DNA of 64,000 nucleotides from Bacteroidales bacterium (GTDB taxonomy: Bacteria > Bacteroidota > Bacteroidia > Bacteroidales > UBA932), in NCBI GenBank assembly GCA_022653675.1, contig JALCST010000010.1, positions 29,541 to 93,540 on the forward strand. The letters are read 5' to 3'. The number at the start of each line of letters is the position of its first letter. The first letter of the stretch is position 1. Positions 36,868 to 45,911 of this stretch are shown piece after piece. The position numbers and the translations under genes are program-made. The notes below the pieces were generated by a model. It did not search any database and was not told where the DNA came from. It saw only the letters and a list, made by a program, of their open reading frames with translations.

Positions 36868-38259
36868 ATGAAATACTTTCAAGCATTCATCTTCCCGGTT
36901 CTTTTTTCGATTGCCATTGTTGCAGGATGCGGTAAAGAAAACGACCAAACGATTGAATACATGAAATTCAGCCAATCGGATTACGAACTGAATACCGGAG
37001 ATTCCGTCACCCTTTCCATGGAAATTCTATATGAAGGAGAGGATAAAACCGTGATCGAGGGAGAAGAGATAGGGAAGCTGGGACTTACATATTCGTATTC
37101 GAAATCCGGGGTCGCCGAGGTGACTTCCGAAGGGGTGCTGAACGCGATGGCTGCCGGAACAACCACCGTCACGGCAAAATCCGGGAACGGAAATGCCGAC
37201 GATTTCACCGTGACCGTATCCGACACGTCGACAACCCCTGAGGAAACCGGCCTCGAGGTGCTGTCATCTCCACTGTCCGCCAGCATGATCTACAGTAAAA
37301 ACGCTTGCCTGAAGAACAACAGTGTCATGCAAAGCTTCGACATCGATTCGAACGGATCGATTTTCTACGACCAGGTGGCCGGAAACTATGCATTCAAATA
37401 CAATATCGTACATGGAAGACGGAGCGTATCGGAAAAGAACAGCTATATGGAGGTACTCTACTTCGGCCACGGAACCAATATGGCGGTAGAAAAGGTAGGA
37501 TCGGACAACTACATCTGGATGGGATGCTACGGTTCTTTACAGGAAACGGATTTATCCTACCGAAATCCGCAGACGGTAGCGAGGTTCAAATACGAAAGCG
37601 GGAAGACCCTAATGCCGGAAGATTGCGCAGACCAGTTCTATATTCCCGGAAAACACAATTGCTATCCGGCCCTCGACGTCGACAACGACATACTGTGCAT
37701 ATCATATTCGAGCAACACATTCGCGCTGTATTCTCTGAAAGATGCCGAAGCACTTCCGGTGACCGAGGTCACTCTTTCCAAGAGACGCACATACGGAGGG
37801 ACCTACGGGGACTCAAATCCGGAAGTCACAGAAAACACGACAGCCCTGGTGCACAACCTTTCAGCATTGACCCCGCTCCATGTCATAAAACTAAACGTAA
37901 ATCCATCTTCGCCTGACGATCTGGGATACTATGACAACCAGGGATTCGACGTCTATGACGGACTTCTCTTCTATTTCGAAGGGGAAAGCAACGGCGGGGA
38001 TACTTCAGAGTCCTCCAATGCCTATGTCACCGTCTTCGATTACGACGGCAATATAGTCTATCCGCGTACACGTGTGGCCTTTCTCGACGATTTGACGGCA
38101 CTCGGCAACTACGGGCTAACAACAATCGGATCCCTGGAAGGCGAGGGTATAAAAATCCACGACGGGTATCTGTATCTCGGATTTGCGGCAAGGAACAGCT
38201 ATTCCTCTTCGGACGAACGCATGAACCAGATCATCCGCTACCCTTTCAGGGAAAAATAG
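36868..38259 (+). CDS. Lipoprotein with Ig-like domain and beta-propeller
   Basis: A 463-residue lipoprotein (signal ending in IVAGC). A Big_2-like Ig domain lies at residues about 25-125 (NTGDSVTLSMEILYEGEDKT ... GVLNAMAAGTTTVTAKSGNG). A propeller-like region follows, containing LYFGHGTNMAVEKVGSDNYI, which resembles the helveticin J / phage P68 RBP-TagC-like family. It is divergent from the sigma factor gene with about 125 bp between, so both could share a control region. It may bind a surface polymer. The fold assignment is by motif resemblance only. Confidence 0.6.
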   Translation: MKYFQAFIFPVLFSIAIVAGCGKENDQTIEYMKFSQSDYELNTGDSVTLSMEILYEGEDKTVIEGEEIGKLGLTYSYSKSGVAEVTSEGVLNAMAAGTTTVTAKSGNGNADDFTVTVSDTSTTPEETGLEVLSSPLSASMIYSKNACLKNNSVMQSFDIDSNGSIFYDQVAGNYAFKYNIVHGRRSVSEKNSYMEVLYFGHGTNMAVEKVGSDNYIWMGCYGSLQETDLSYRNPQTVARFKYESGKTLMPEDCADQFYIPGKHNCYPALDVDNDILCISYSSNTFALYSLKDAEALPVTEVTLSKRRTYGGTYGDSNPEVTENTTALVHNLSALTPLHVIKLNVNPSSPDDLGYYDNQGFDVYDGLLFYFEGESNGGDTSESSNAYVTVFDYDGNIVYPRTRVAFLDDLTALGNYGLTTIGSLEGEGIKIHDGYLYLGFAARNSYSSSDERMNQIIRYPFREK

Positions 38260-38329
38260 AAAATAGTCCCCCCTGTGAAAGTGCAGGCCCGACTCATTTT
38301 TGTAGAAACTCCGGTTGAGGTCTGCCAGG

Positions 38330-38628
38330 TGGTCTTGCGGTTAAGGGTATTGTGCCGTACAAGCCCAGTGTCTAACCTACGGTTGGGTCTCCCGGTTGGG
38401 GGCCTTGCACTTGGTGTCGAACCTCCGGTTGGATTCCCTCTTCGAGCGAATCGGCCTCGGAGAGCAGTCTGGGGCCTGCGTGGGAATCGAAGCTCCGGTT
38501 GGGGCTCCCGGTTTGGGGCTTTGCGCCCGGTGTCGAACCTCCGGTTGGATTCCCATTTCGAGCGAATCGACCTCGGAGAGCAGTCTGGGGCCTCCGTGGG
38601 AACCGAAGCTCCGGTTGGGTCTTTGCGA
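38330..38628. repeat. Array of CTCCGGTTGG repeats (C-type)
   Basis: Two alternating motifs, CGAACCTCCGGTTGG and CGAAGCTCCGGTTGG, occur at 38418, 38488, 38534 and 38604. Spacings alternate 70 and 46 bp, so the full period is 116 bp. The intervening sequence (CGAGCGAATCGRCCTCGGAG) is also conserved. No gene is supported; the open frames here are repeat artefacts. Confidence 0.8.
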
Positions 38629-38757
38629 GAGCGCAGCACTTTTCTTTCAAACAGCTTGTAATCTGTCTTTTAGAAGGATGCCTTATATGTGGATATGGCA
38701 GGTTTGTCTTGTGTAAATATTTGATTATAAGGCATCGGGGAGAAAAGAGCTGCGCTC
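38629..38757. repeat. A-type 129-bp element with inverted ends, copy 1
   Basis: The ends GAGCGCAGCACTTTTCT and AGAAAAGAGCTGCGCTC are inverted copies (16 of 17 match). An internal pair GATGCCTTATA/TTATAAGGCATC also exists, so the RNA or single strand would fold into a long hairpin. It resembles a non-coding mobile or structural repeat without an encoded protein. Confidence 0.8.
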
Positions 38758-38841
38758 GAAATGCACGTCGGCTGCCTACCGACCATGGGAACGATTGTGC
38801 TCGTAGGAGAATGCTTTTGCCTTTCATCGGCAAGTTTTCAC

Positions 38842-38982
38842 CGTAGGTAAATCCGGCAAACAGGCTCCATAGATGTCTCCAAGGCCGATTTTGGGAACTG
38901 AGCCAGACGATAAATGATCAATATATGGCTCCAAATAGGGCTAACTTGCTGACTGTCAATGGCAGTACCCAATTTACCTACG
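38842..38982. repeat. B-type 141-bp element with inverted ends
   Basis: Starts CGTAGGTAAAT and ends ATTTACCTACG (11-bp perfect inverted ends). Identical in length to the B units at 40881, 41058, 41235 and 52216. A truncated B-like end follows at 39019-39085, giving a 177-bp start-to-start period, and then C-type repeats continue to about 39192. No coding sequence is seen between 38260 and 39191. Confidence 0.85.
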
Positions 38983-39191
38983 ATAAAATAATCCTCGCCC
39001 TTTGGGAACGATTTTCACCGTAGGTAAATCTGGTAAACGGGCCCCATAGCTATCTCAAGGGCTGGTTTTGAAGGACCTGTTTGGGGAACCTGTTGTTTGT
39101 CGAAGCTCCGGTTGGATTCCCACTTTGGGTGAATCGGCCTCAGAAGCCAGTATGGAGCCGATGTGGGAACCGAAGCTCCGGTTGGACACCA

Positions 39192-39815
39192 TTAATTTAT
39201 CTTTTTATTCATATTATATAACTCGCCGTTATCCCACTGTTCTATATATTCGTTAAAACTATCATTATAAAACAATTTCCTCAATTTATCATTTTGCGAA
39301 ACGTCAAAATTGCCTTTCGTTATGGTAAACGCCTGTTCCTTAACATGCCCGTACAGACTGAAATTACCCGAAAGGACAAGGCTGTCCCTGTCCCATTTCC
39401 TTATTGTCAGACGGCATGAATCAAGTTCAGGACTTGAATAAAACCAGTTATCTCCTATACACCAGTAAAACCAATATTGGGCATTATCGTTAATGACGGC
39501 ACCATCCTTTAGATCGTCCAAGGCGATGAAGATTGACGCTCCAATAGGATAAATGTCCTGCTCTCCAAGGCCTGAACCACCTATAAGCTTTGCATGGATG
39601 TGAACGGAATCCCCGGAGTCATTGATATGCAGGAATGCACAATTAGATACTGGGCGACCTCCTACATCTTGGTAGAATGGCAAATCATCATACATAAATG
39701 AAAGAACATTTTTTCCGTAATTGGTCTCTTTTTGAGAATATTCAAACCAATCGCAGCTTTCCAAGGTAAAAGCGCAGCAGACAAACAGTAAGATGTTAAT
39801 TAATATGCGTTTCAT
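39192..39815 (-). CDS. Lipoprotein between repeat arrays, unknown
   Basis: A 207-residue lipoprotein with a signal peptide and lipobox LESC (Cys about 21). The mature part is beta-rich and acidic (YDDLPFYQDVGGRPVSNCAF, DSGDSVHIHAKLIGGSG) and carries three Trp/Tyr-rich stretches. It overlaps the next upstream gene by 4 bp (ATGA at 39812-39815), so the two form a pair. The pair is bounded on both sides by the A/B repeats, suggesting a cassette. No known family is recognised. Confidence 0.65.
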   Translation of the reverse strand: MKRILINILLFVCCAFTLESCDWFEYSQKETNYGKNVLSFMYDDLPFYQDVGGRPVSNCAFLHINDSGDSVHIHAKLIGGSGLGEQDIYPIGASIFIALDDLKDGAVINDNAQYWFYWCIGDNWFYSSPELDSCRLTIRKWDRDSLVLSGNFSLYGHVKEQAFTITKGNFDVSQNDKLRKLFYNDSFNEYIEQWDNGELYNMNKKIN

Positions 39816-40523
39816 AATTCAGGGAAATTTTCTTTGTAAATGAATTTTAAAGTTCCGGTTTCCGAAACCGTGTCGTCCGATGTGGATACCGTAATTTTAA
39901 GGATCAAGACATCTTCGTCTCCCCAAGGCTTCAGCCTGTGAAGATAATCATTCTTGAAACTGTCGTCATCCATCAGCAGTTTACACAATTCGAAACTGGT
40001 CGGGATATGGTTCAAACTTATAGTTATTTTTCCATCGATGCAATATGTGAAGGTCTGGGTGGAGTTTCCGACTTCACTTTTTACGGCGACATACGTGGAA
40101 TCACTGCCGGTCGCGTACAGAGTCGAGTCTGAATTGACGATAACTGGCTCATCGGGGAATAAGGAGCCCATCAATGTCATACTGTAAGTTGGGCTAACCC
40201 ATGATTCATTCTCGGCTTTGAAATATACGATTCGGTTTTCGGAACTGGCTTCAAGAAGCAGTGACTTGGATGTACCCGATTGCCATGAAATAGGGCCATC
40301 GTTGGTTTTCACTCCCCAATAATAGACGCCTCCGGTCAAATCGAAGAAATCATAAAATTCATTGTCGCTGCAGGTCGCCATTACCTTCCTGAAAGGAGAC
40401 AGCCTATTTGTAAGCTCTGATAGGGAGAATGATGGCATACCTATCATCGTTCTCCTGCAACATTGCGCAGGAAGAGATTATAAAAGCAGTCAGAAAGGTT
40501 AGCAATAATGGTAGTTTTTTCAT
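39812..40523 (-). pseudogene. Lipoprotein gene with a frameshift near its signal peptide
   Basis: From ATG 40523 the frame encodes a clean lipoprotein signal (KLPLLLTFLTAFIISSC) and then hits a stop after about 39 codons. A second frame carries the mature domain (SENRIVYFKAENESWVSPTY and beyond) to the stop at 39812, but without an export signal. The two together are one base out of frame, with the switch near 40440-40470. It is an acidic beta-rich protein of the same style as its downstream partner. It is either a pseudogene, a sequencing error or phase-variable. Confidence 0.65.
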
Positions 40524-40667
40524 AACACACGTTTTATAAGTCAGGTTTATTTACGGTGGTGTTTTAGATCTTTTGTCTGGTTTCATACAAGCAAATTGAA
40601 ACACTGCCTGATAAATAAAGGTATTCGAAGTTACAGTCATTCCGTGACTTTTCCAAATATTTTTTGA

Positions 40668-40796
40668 GAGCGCAGCACTTTTCTTTCGAACAGCTTGTAA
40701 TCTGTCTTTTAGAAGGATGTCATATGTGTGGATATGACAGGCTTGTCTTGTGTAAATATTTGATTATCATATATTGGGGAGAAAAGAGCTGCGCTC
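40668..40796. repeat. A-type 129-bp element with inverted ends, copy 2
   Basis: Same length and ends as copy 1 at 38629. The internal hairpin differs in sequence but keeps pairing (TGTCATAT/ATATGACA), so changes look compensatory in part. The following 80 bp up to the B array is also conserved with copy 1. Confidence 0.8.
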
Positions 40797-40880
40797 GAAA
40801 TGCACGTTGGCCGCCTACCGACCATGGGAACGATTGTGCTCGTAGGAGAATGCTTTTGCCTTTCATCGGCAAGTTTTCAC

Positions 40881-41375
40881 CGTAGGTAAATCTGGCAAAC
40901 AGGCTCCATAGATGTCTCCAAGGCCAATTTTTGGGAATGAGTCAGACGATAACTGATCAATATATGGTTCCAAATAGGGATAACTTGCTGACTATCAATG
41001 GTAGTGCCCAATTTACCTACGATAAAATAGTCTTCGCACTTCAGGAACGATTTTCACCGTAGGTAAATCTGGCAAACAGGCTCCATAGATGTCTCCAAGG
41101 CCGATTCTGGGGAATGAGTCAGACGATAACTGATCGATATATGGTTCCAAATAGGGCTAACTTGCTTACTGTCAATAGCAGTACCCAATTTACCTGCGAT
41201 AAAATAGTCTTCGCACTTCAGGAACGATTTTCATCGTAGGTAAATTGGGTAAACAGGCCCCATAGATATCTCTCGGACCGATTTTAGGAACTGAGTCAGG
41301 CGATAACTGATCGATATATGGTTCCAAATGGGGCTAACTTGCTGACTATCAATGGTAGTGCCCAAATTACCTACG
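40881..41375. repeat. Tandem array of three B-type 141-bp elements
   Basis: Units at 40881-41021, 41058-41198 and 41235-41375 are each 141 bp with inverted ends (CGTAGGTAAAT.. / ..TTACCTACG) and 36-bp spacers, giving an exact 177-bp period. The spacers themselves are similar (ATAAAATAGTCTTCGCAC). The array ends at the boundary of a decayed transposase. Nothing else is seen between 40524 and 41385. Confidence 0.85.
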
Positions 41376-41385
41376 ATAAATTAGT

Positions 41386-42073
41386 CTTTGCCTCCCTAAA
41401 ACGTTTTTTATCATCAACAATCTTATATTGGAAATACCCTTGACGTATTATAAACAGGGATTCCATAATGTTGATTTTGTACAATCGTGCGAGATCGAAG
41501 TATCCCTTGTTAAAGATATAGTAGGCGTTCGGTCTATATTTGATCTGGTCCATGAAGTTCATGACATGAACTTCAGCAGTAGTAATGTTGAAGTAAATGG
41601 GGATCTGGGTAACTACATCATAAACTGTATGAATTTTTATCCCTCCTTACTTTCTCCGGAATGGTGCCCACTAAAAATCTTTCAGGCACAGGTCAATCGT
41701 CGTAGAATCAACAGCATAGAACCTGCCGTGAAGTTTGAAAAGGTATTAATCCTCTTTCTTTGAGCGATATCAATCATATTGTAGGCGAACTCTTCAAAGA
41801 TCTGGCAATTTCGAGTACCGTTTGCCTTAGCCAGGTTGCTGAGCTTTATCTCACCTTTGCCGAGACCAAGGTGATAAGCCTTGGAAGCATGTGCGGCAAG
41901 CATATCCACAAGCTCTCTAAGACTCATACAACCTGCAATTTGACCATACATCATAACAAGCAATTGATTCCAACAGCTGAAGAATTTGACATACTTGTCC
42001 CCCTTATATCTCTCAACAATTCGCTGAGCTGTGCGAAAACATATTTTCCAGAGTTCATTGCGTCACTGATTTG
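41386..42073 (-). pseudogene. Decayed IS4-family transposase
   Basis: Reading the - strand through several frame changes gives a recognisable IS4 transposase. The pieces in order are MNSGKYVFAQLSELLRDI, FFSCWNQLLVMMYGQIAGCM with SLRELVDMLAAH, the DDE region GRFYAVDSTTIDLCLK, then GGIKIHTVYDV and DARLYKINIMESLFIIRQG-like stretches. At least three frameshifts or stops and an internal deletion break the gene, so it is inactive. It marks a past mobile-element insertion at the edge of the B-repeat array. Confidence 0.8.
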
Positions 42074-42291
42074 ACTGGATTACATTCAAATGTACGAAAT
42101 CAAATCGTGGGCATTCATTTTTGAATACAGTCATCTAATTAACAAACATTTATAAAGCCGACTTGAAAAGTTTAGTGAATACTAATGTTTTAAAGTTATT
42201 ATTTTTCCCGATTATTCTACTTTTAATGGTCCGATTTATTGAGAGGAGGTCAAAAGGGGCAGTTGACAATATAATAACATCGCCAAGATAT

Positions 42292-42336
42292 AACTAAAAA
42301 AAATAGTTGTATAACTAATAAAATTAGTTACATTTG
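42292..42336 (+). promoter_or_regulatory. Promoter with two tandem AACTA-N7-TAGTT operators
   Basis: The -33 TTG (42307-42309) and -7 TACATTTG (42329-42336) are 19 bp apart. Two palindromes of identical design, AACTA-N7-TAGTT, lie at 42292-42308 and 42313-42329, with centres 21 bp apart (two helical turns). The second has an extended arm AACTAAT-AAA-ATTAGTT. They cover the -33 box and spacer, as a repressor site would. A BlaI/MecI/CopY-type repressor is one candidate. Confidence 0.7.
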
Positions 42337-42348
42337 TGCAAACAAAAC

Positions 42349-43245
42349 ATGAACGCTATGAAGAAAAATGCATTTCTTTATTCTTTTATTCTCGCGTCAT
42401 TATTGACTTGTCTCTACACAAAAGCATTCGCACAGATAACCTATTCATATGCAATGGACTCCCCGTCGTTCATTATCTTTTATCAGGACGTCTCCAAATA
42501 CGAGGTAATGGACGAAAGTTACCTGACACTGACCTATAATTACTCCTTTGCCAATTATCAGGGAGACACCACGCTTAGCGGAAAGGATCTGATGTGCCTC
42601 CAGATCGGGAAAAAATATTCGAAATTTTACAGCGAAAACCTGAACAGGCTCGATTCGACCTGTACCGAGTTGGCCAAGAAAACGATGCAGCAGTTCCCTC
42701 TGGCCGATGATTCCAGGCAGGGTTATGAAATATACTGCGACCTCAAGGCAAAGAAGATGACCGTGACCAACCGGCTGCCTTATTCGCACAAAGTGTATGA
42801 ATATACGGAACCCGTCCCGCAAATCAGTTGGTCGTTGTCCGACGGGACTCGAACGGTACTGGGCTACGAATGCCACAAGGCGACTGCCCATTTGTTCGGG
42901 AGGGACTACATCGCCTGGTACACTAACGATATTCCGGTGAATGCAGGTCCCTGGAAATTCAGCGGCCTGCCGGGAGCCATTCTCGAAGTTTACGATACGG
43001 AGGGCGAATTCAGGTTCGAATGCGTGGGAGTATCCCAGAACAGGAAAGCTATCGTAAGATACGACTGGAAATACACGGATATGGGCAAGGAAAAATGGCT
43101 GGACTTCAAGAAGAACATGTATGATAATGCAGGCAAGTTCGTTAAGAGTACAGGGGAACACGTTTTAGTCAGGGATAATTCGGAAAGAGGCTTTAGCCCG
43201 ATAAGCGAAGAATGGAAAGCATATTATAATCCCATTGAGAAATAG
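42349..43245 (+). CDS. GLPGLI-family periplasmic protein, locus 1
   Basis: 298 residues from MNAMKK; the earlier in-frame start (42334) overlaps the -7 promoter box and is excluded. A signal peptide (FLYSFILASLLTCLYTKAFA) is followed by a beta-rich domain with the family motif WKFSGLPGAILEVYD and the conserved TVLGYECHKATAHLFGRDY and AWYTNDIPVNAGPW. Function of the family is unknown. It is commonly adjacent to outer-membrane receptors, as here (start of barrel gene overlaps its stop region). The C-terminus lacks the LELE end of the other copies. Confidence 0.85.
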   Translation: MNAMKKNAFLYSFILASLLTCLYTKAFAQITYSYAMDSPSFIIFYQDVSKYEVMDESYLTLTYNYSFANYQGDTTLSGKDLMCLQIGKKYSKFYSENLNRLDSTCTELAKKTMQQFPLADDSRQGYEIYCDLKAKKMTVTNRLPYSHKVYEYTEPVPQISWSLSDGTRTVLGYECHKATAHLFGRDYIAWYTNDIPVNAGPWKFSGLPGAILEVYDTEGEFRFECVGVSQNRKAIVRYDWKYTDMGKEKWLDFKKNMYDNAGKFVKSTGEHVLVRDNSERGFSPISEEWKAYYNPIEK

Positions 43246-43256
43246 TGACACAAGTG

Positions 43257-45851
43257 ATGGGAAAAAGAAACATAATAAGAATCTCGTTGGCAGCGCTGTT
43301 ACTGATCCTGCTTCCCGCCGTTTCCAAGGCACAGACTGTGATAACCGGAAAAGTGTCGCCGAACGAGGCTGTAATAGTTACGGCGAAGTCACACCCGGAT
43401 GGAAAGATACTGGGTTATGTAATGACTGATAACGATGGGAAATACAGGCTGGAAATAACCTCGAAAGCAGATTCGATAGATCTGACCGTCAGCGGGATGG
43501 ATATCGCCTCGCAGACTAAGACGGTAAGGAACGAAAGCCAGGCCTGCGATTTCGTGTTGGTCGAGAAAGCCATCCGGCTCAAGGAAGTAACCGTCAAGGC
43601 CAAAAAAATCACTCTGCGCCACGATACCATCAACTATTCAGTCGCATCCTATGCCGAGACGCAGGACAAGACCGTAAAGGAAGTGATGAAAAAAATACCG
43701 GGGCTCAAAGTCTATTCAACGGGGCAAATCCAGTATAACGGGAAATGGGTGAAGGATTTGTACATCGAAGGGATGGACGCCCTGGGAAGCAACTACGGCA
43801 TAGCGATAAACAACATCAACGCCAAGGATGTCGCATCGATCCAGGTCATGGAAAACCATCAGGGCATTAAAGCCCTGGAAAACAAGCAACTCGGTTCAGC
43901 ACCGGCCATCAACCTGAAACTGAAGGAATCGGCAAAAGCATCATGGAATTCGAATGTCGATTTGGCAGCCGGCGGGAAGCCGTTCGCATGGGATGCCGAA
44001 GCGAATCTTATGAGATTTTCCAAGAACATGCAGAACATCTCATTCATCAAGTCAAACGATATAGGGGAAAACTTGTCGACGGAACTCGGCTTCGACATGT
44101 CAGGCGAATACCGGCCTGTAGACATACTGCTTCCATCTTCCCCCTCCGGCCTTGACGAATCGGCCTATTACATCAACCGTTCCGCTTCCGCCTCCACTAA
44201 CCAGCTGCACAAGATAAACGCCGACGCACAAATAAGCTACGGAATAAATTATTTGTACGACATGGAAGACAAGGATAATTCCGCGATTTCCAAATATTAC
44301 ATATCAGGCGACAGCACGATGAACGTAGCCGAGGACAATGCCGCAACAATAAAAAGGCAATCGGTTTACGCCTCCGTAAATTACAAACTGAACAGCGGCA
44401 AACACTATATCCAGGACAAAATCAATTTCAGATACCAGGATTACGCCGGAAATGCATCGACACAAAATAACGATATAGCCTTAAGCCAGTCGTACGGCGA
44501 CAAGGCCATCGATGCCTCGAACAGTTTCATAATGATCAATACTACCCAAAAGAAAGTATATACAATAAATTCCCTCTCCTCTTTCAAGTCGGAGCCGATT
44601 TCGCTCTCCTTCGGAGACGGGAGCGGCTCTGAAACCACTCAGAATTTCTATCGCAGAAAATTCACGACGCAAAATACGTTACCTGTTTTCTCCAGTTATA
44701 TACTTCCCTACACAAGATTCGATATGCCCGCTGTTTTGAATCTATCTTACAATTCGATCGAATCCAGGACAAAGGATCCGCTGGAGACCGATTCCAATTC
44801 GTCGCAGTTGCAGTATTCCTTACTTGCGAGCCCTTCGATACTTTTTTATAAAGGTTCCACACAAATCACCTTCGGGATGCCGGTCGGATTGCAGGAATAT
44901 CATTACTCCTGCGAAGGATCCTACGATGAACCCATATTCTGCTTTTTGCCTCAGTTCAACGCCCAATTCGGCTTGGGCGACAACTTCAATTTCGCAATAT
45001 CTTACAACTTTGCAAGGTCGTATCTCGGCCTGGAGGATTTGTTGAAAGAAGGATACTATTCGTCGTACAGGACATTCAGTAAAAACGGCAACGGAATCAC
45101 TATCGGCAAGGACAAGACGCATACGGCATCGGCATATCTGACATACAAGGATGTCTTCAGGATGCTGTTTTTCAGCTTGGGAACCGACTATATCAGAAAA
45201 ACGTCGGATGTCCTTCTCAATTCGTCTTACGTCTATGGAACATCAGGCATAGACAATACAGTAGAAAACTTCACATATCATTCCTATCTCTCTCAGGATG
45301 CAGTGAGATCCATGTTTCAGATAGACGAATATCTCAGCAAGGGCTTTTTCGCATGGAACGCCAAAATATCGGAAAAACTCAGTGTGGGAACCACCAACGG
45401 GACATATTGCGTCAATGAGAAGGCATACGTCGGACAATACCGCTATCTGACCGGGGAGTTGAACGCCAACTGTTCCCCTGTGAAATGGTTTTCCATCGCG
45501 ACGGAAAACCGGGGACTGATTTGTCGCAACTACGTGGACGGCGAAGAATCGGGAAAAATGCAGTGCTGGATATCCGACAAGATAATGGGTACGGTCAACA
45601 TAGGCGACAAACTTCTGCTAAGCTCGAAGATCTGCAACTATTGGAACAATTACGAGCGCTCGGGCAGCACCATACTCGGCACCGGAGTAGAATACGACCT
45701 GAAATCGGTGATACTCTCGTTGAAATGCATCAACCTGTTGGATACTAAAACCTACACCACGATCCAGACTTCGGGTCTGAACCAGTTCGAATACGAATAC
45801 AACCTCCGCGGAAGAACTATCCTTCTCGGGGTCAGGTTAAAACTTTTCTGA
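43257..45851 (+). CDS. TonB-plug outer-membrane barrel protein, locus 1
   Basis: 864 residues from MGKRNIIRIS (a GTG at 43245 is an unlikely alternative). A signal peptide precedes a short carboxypeptidase-regulatory-like domain (VITGKVSPNEAVIVTAKSHP) and a plug-like domain (VKEVMKKIPGLKVYSTGQIQ, LYIEGMDALGSNYGIAINNI, ASIQVMENHQGIKALE). A large beta barrel follows, ending in an aromatic beta signal (LLGVRLKLF). It is diverged from the three other barrel proteins. In operon with its GLPGLI partner. Confidence 0.85.
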   Translation: MGKRNIIRISLAALLLILLPAVSKAQTVITGKVSPNEAVIVTAKSHPDGKILGYVMTDNDGKYRLEITSKADSIDLTVSGMDIASQTKTVRNESQACDFVLVEKAIRLKEVTVKAKKITLRHDTINYSVASYAETQDKTVKEVMKKIPGLKVYSTGQIQYNGKWVKDLYIEGMDALGSNYGIAINNINAKDVASIQVMENHQGIKALENKQLGSAPAINLKLKESAKASWNSNVDLAAGGKPFAWDAEANLMRFSKNMQNISFIKSNDIGENLSTELGFDMSGEYRPVDILLPSSPSGLDESAYYINRSASASTNQLHKINADAQISYGINYLYDMEDKDNSAISKYYISGDSTMNVAEDNAATIKRQSVYASVNYKLNSGKHYIQDKINFRYQDYAGNASTQNNDIALSQSYGDKAIDASNSFIMINTTQKKVYTINSLSSFKSEPISLSFGDGSGSETTQNFYRRKFTTQNTLPVFSSYILPYTRFDMPAVLNLSYNSIESRTKDPLETDSNSSQLQYSLLASPSILFYKGSTQITFGMPVGLQEYHYSCEGSYDEPIFCFLPQFNAQFGLGDNFNFAISYNFARSYLGLEDLLKEGYYSSYRTFSKNGNGITIGKDKTHTASAYLTYKDVFRMLFFSLGTDYIRKTSDVLLNSSYVYGTSGIDNTVENFTYHSYLSQDAVRSMFQIDEYLSKGFFAWNAKISEKLSVGTTNGTYCVNEKAYVGQYRYLTGELNANCSPVKWFSIATENRGLICRNYVDGEESGKMQCWISDKIMGTVNIGDKLLLSSKICNYWNNYERSGSTILGTGVEYDLKSVILSLKCINLLDTKTYTTIQTSGLNQFEYEYNLRGRTILLGVRLKLF

Positions 45852-45911
45852 TCAATAACCTATAATTCCACCCTCAGTAATATGTTTGGATCTAATGGCT
45901 TATACCATTCA

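Noticed and set aside
38330..41375. Possible CRISPR array in the repeat region
   Set aside because: Units are 129-177 bp with conserved spacers, and no cas genes are nearby. CRISPR repeats are 20-50 bp with unique spacers.
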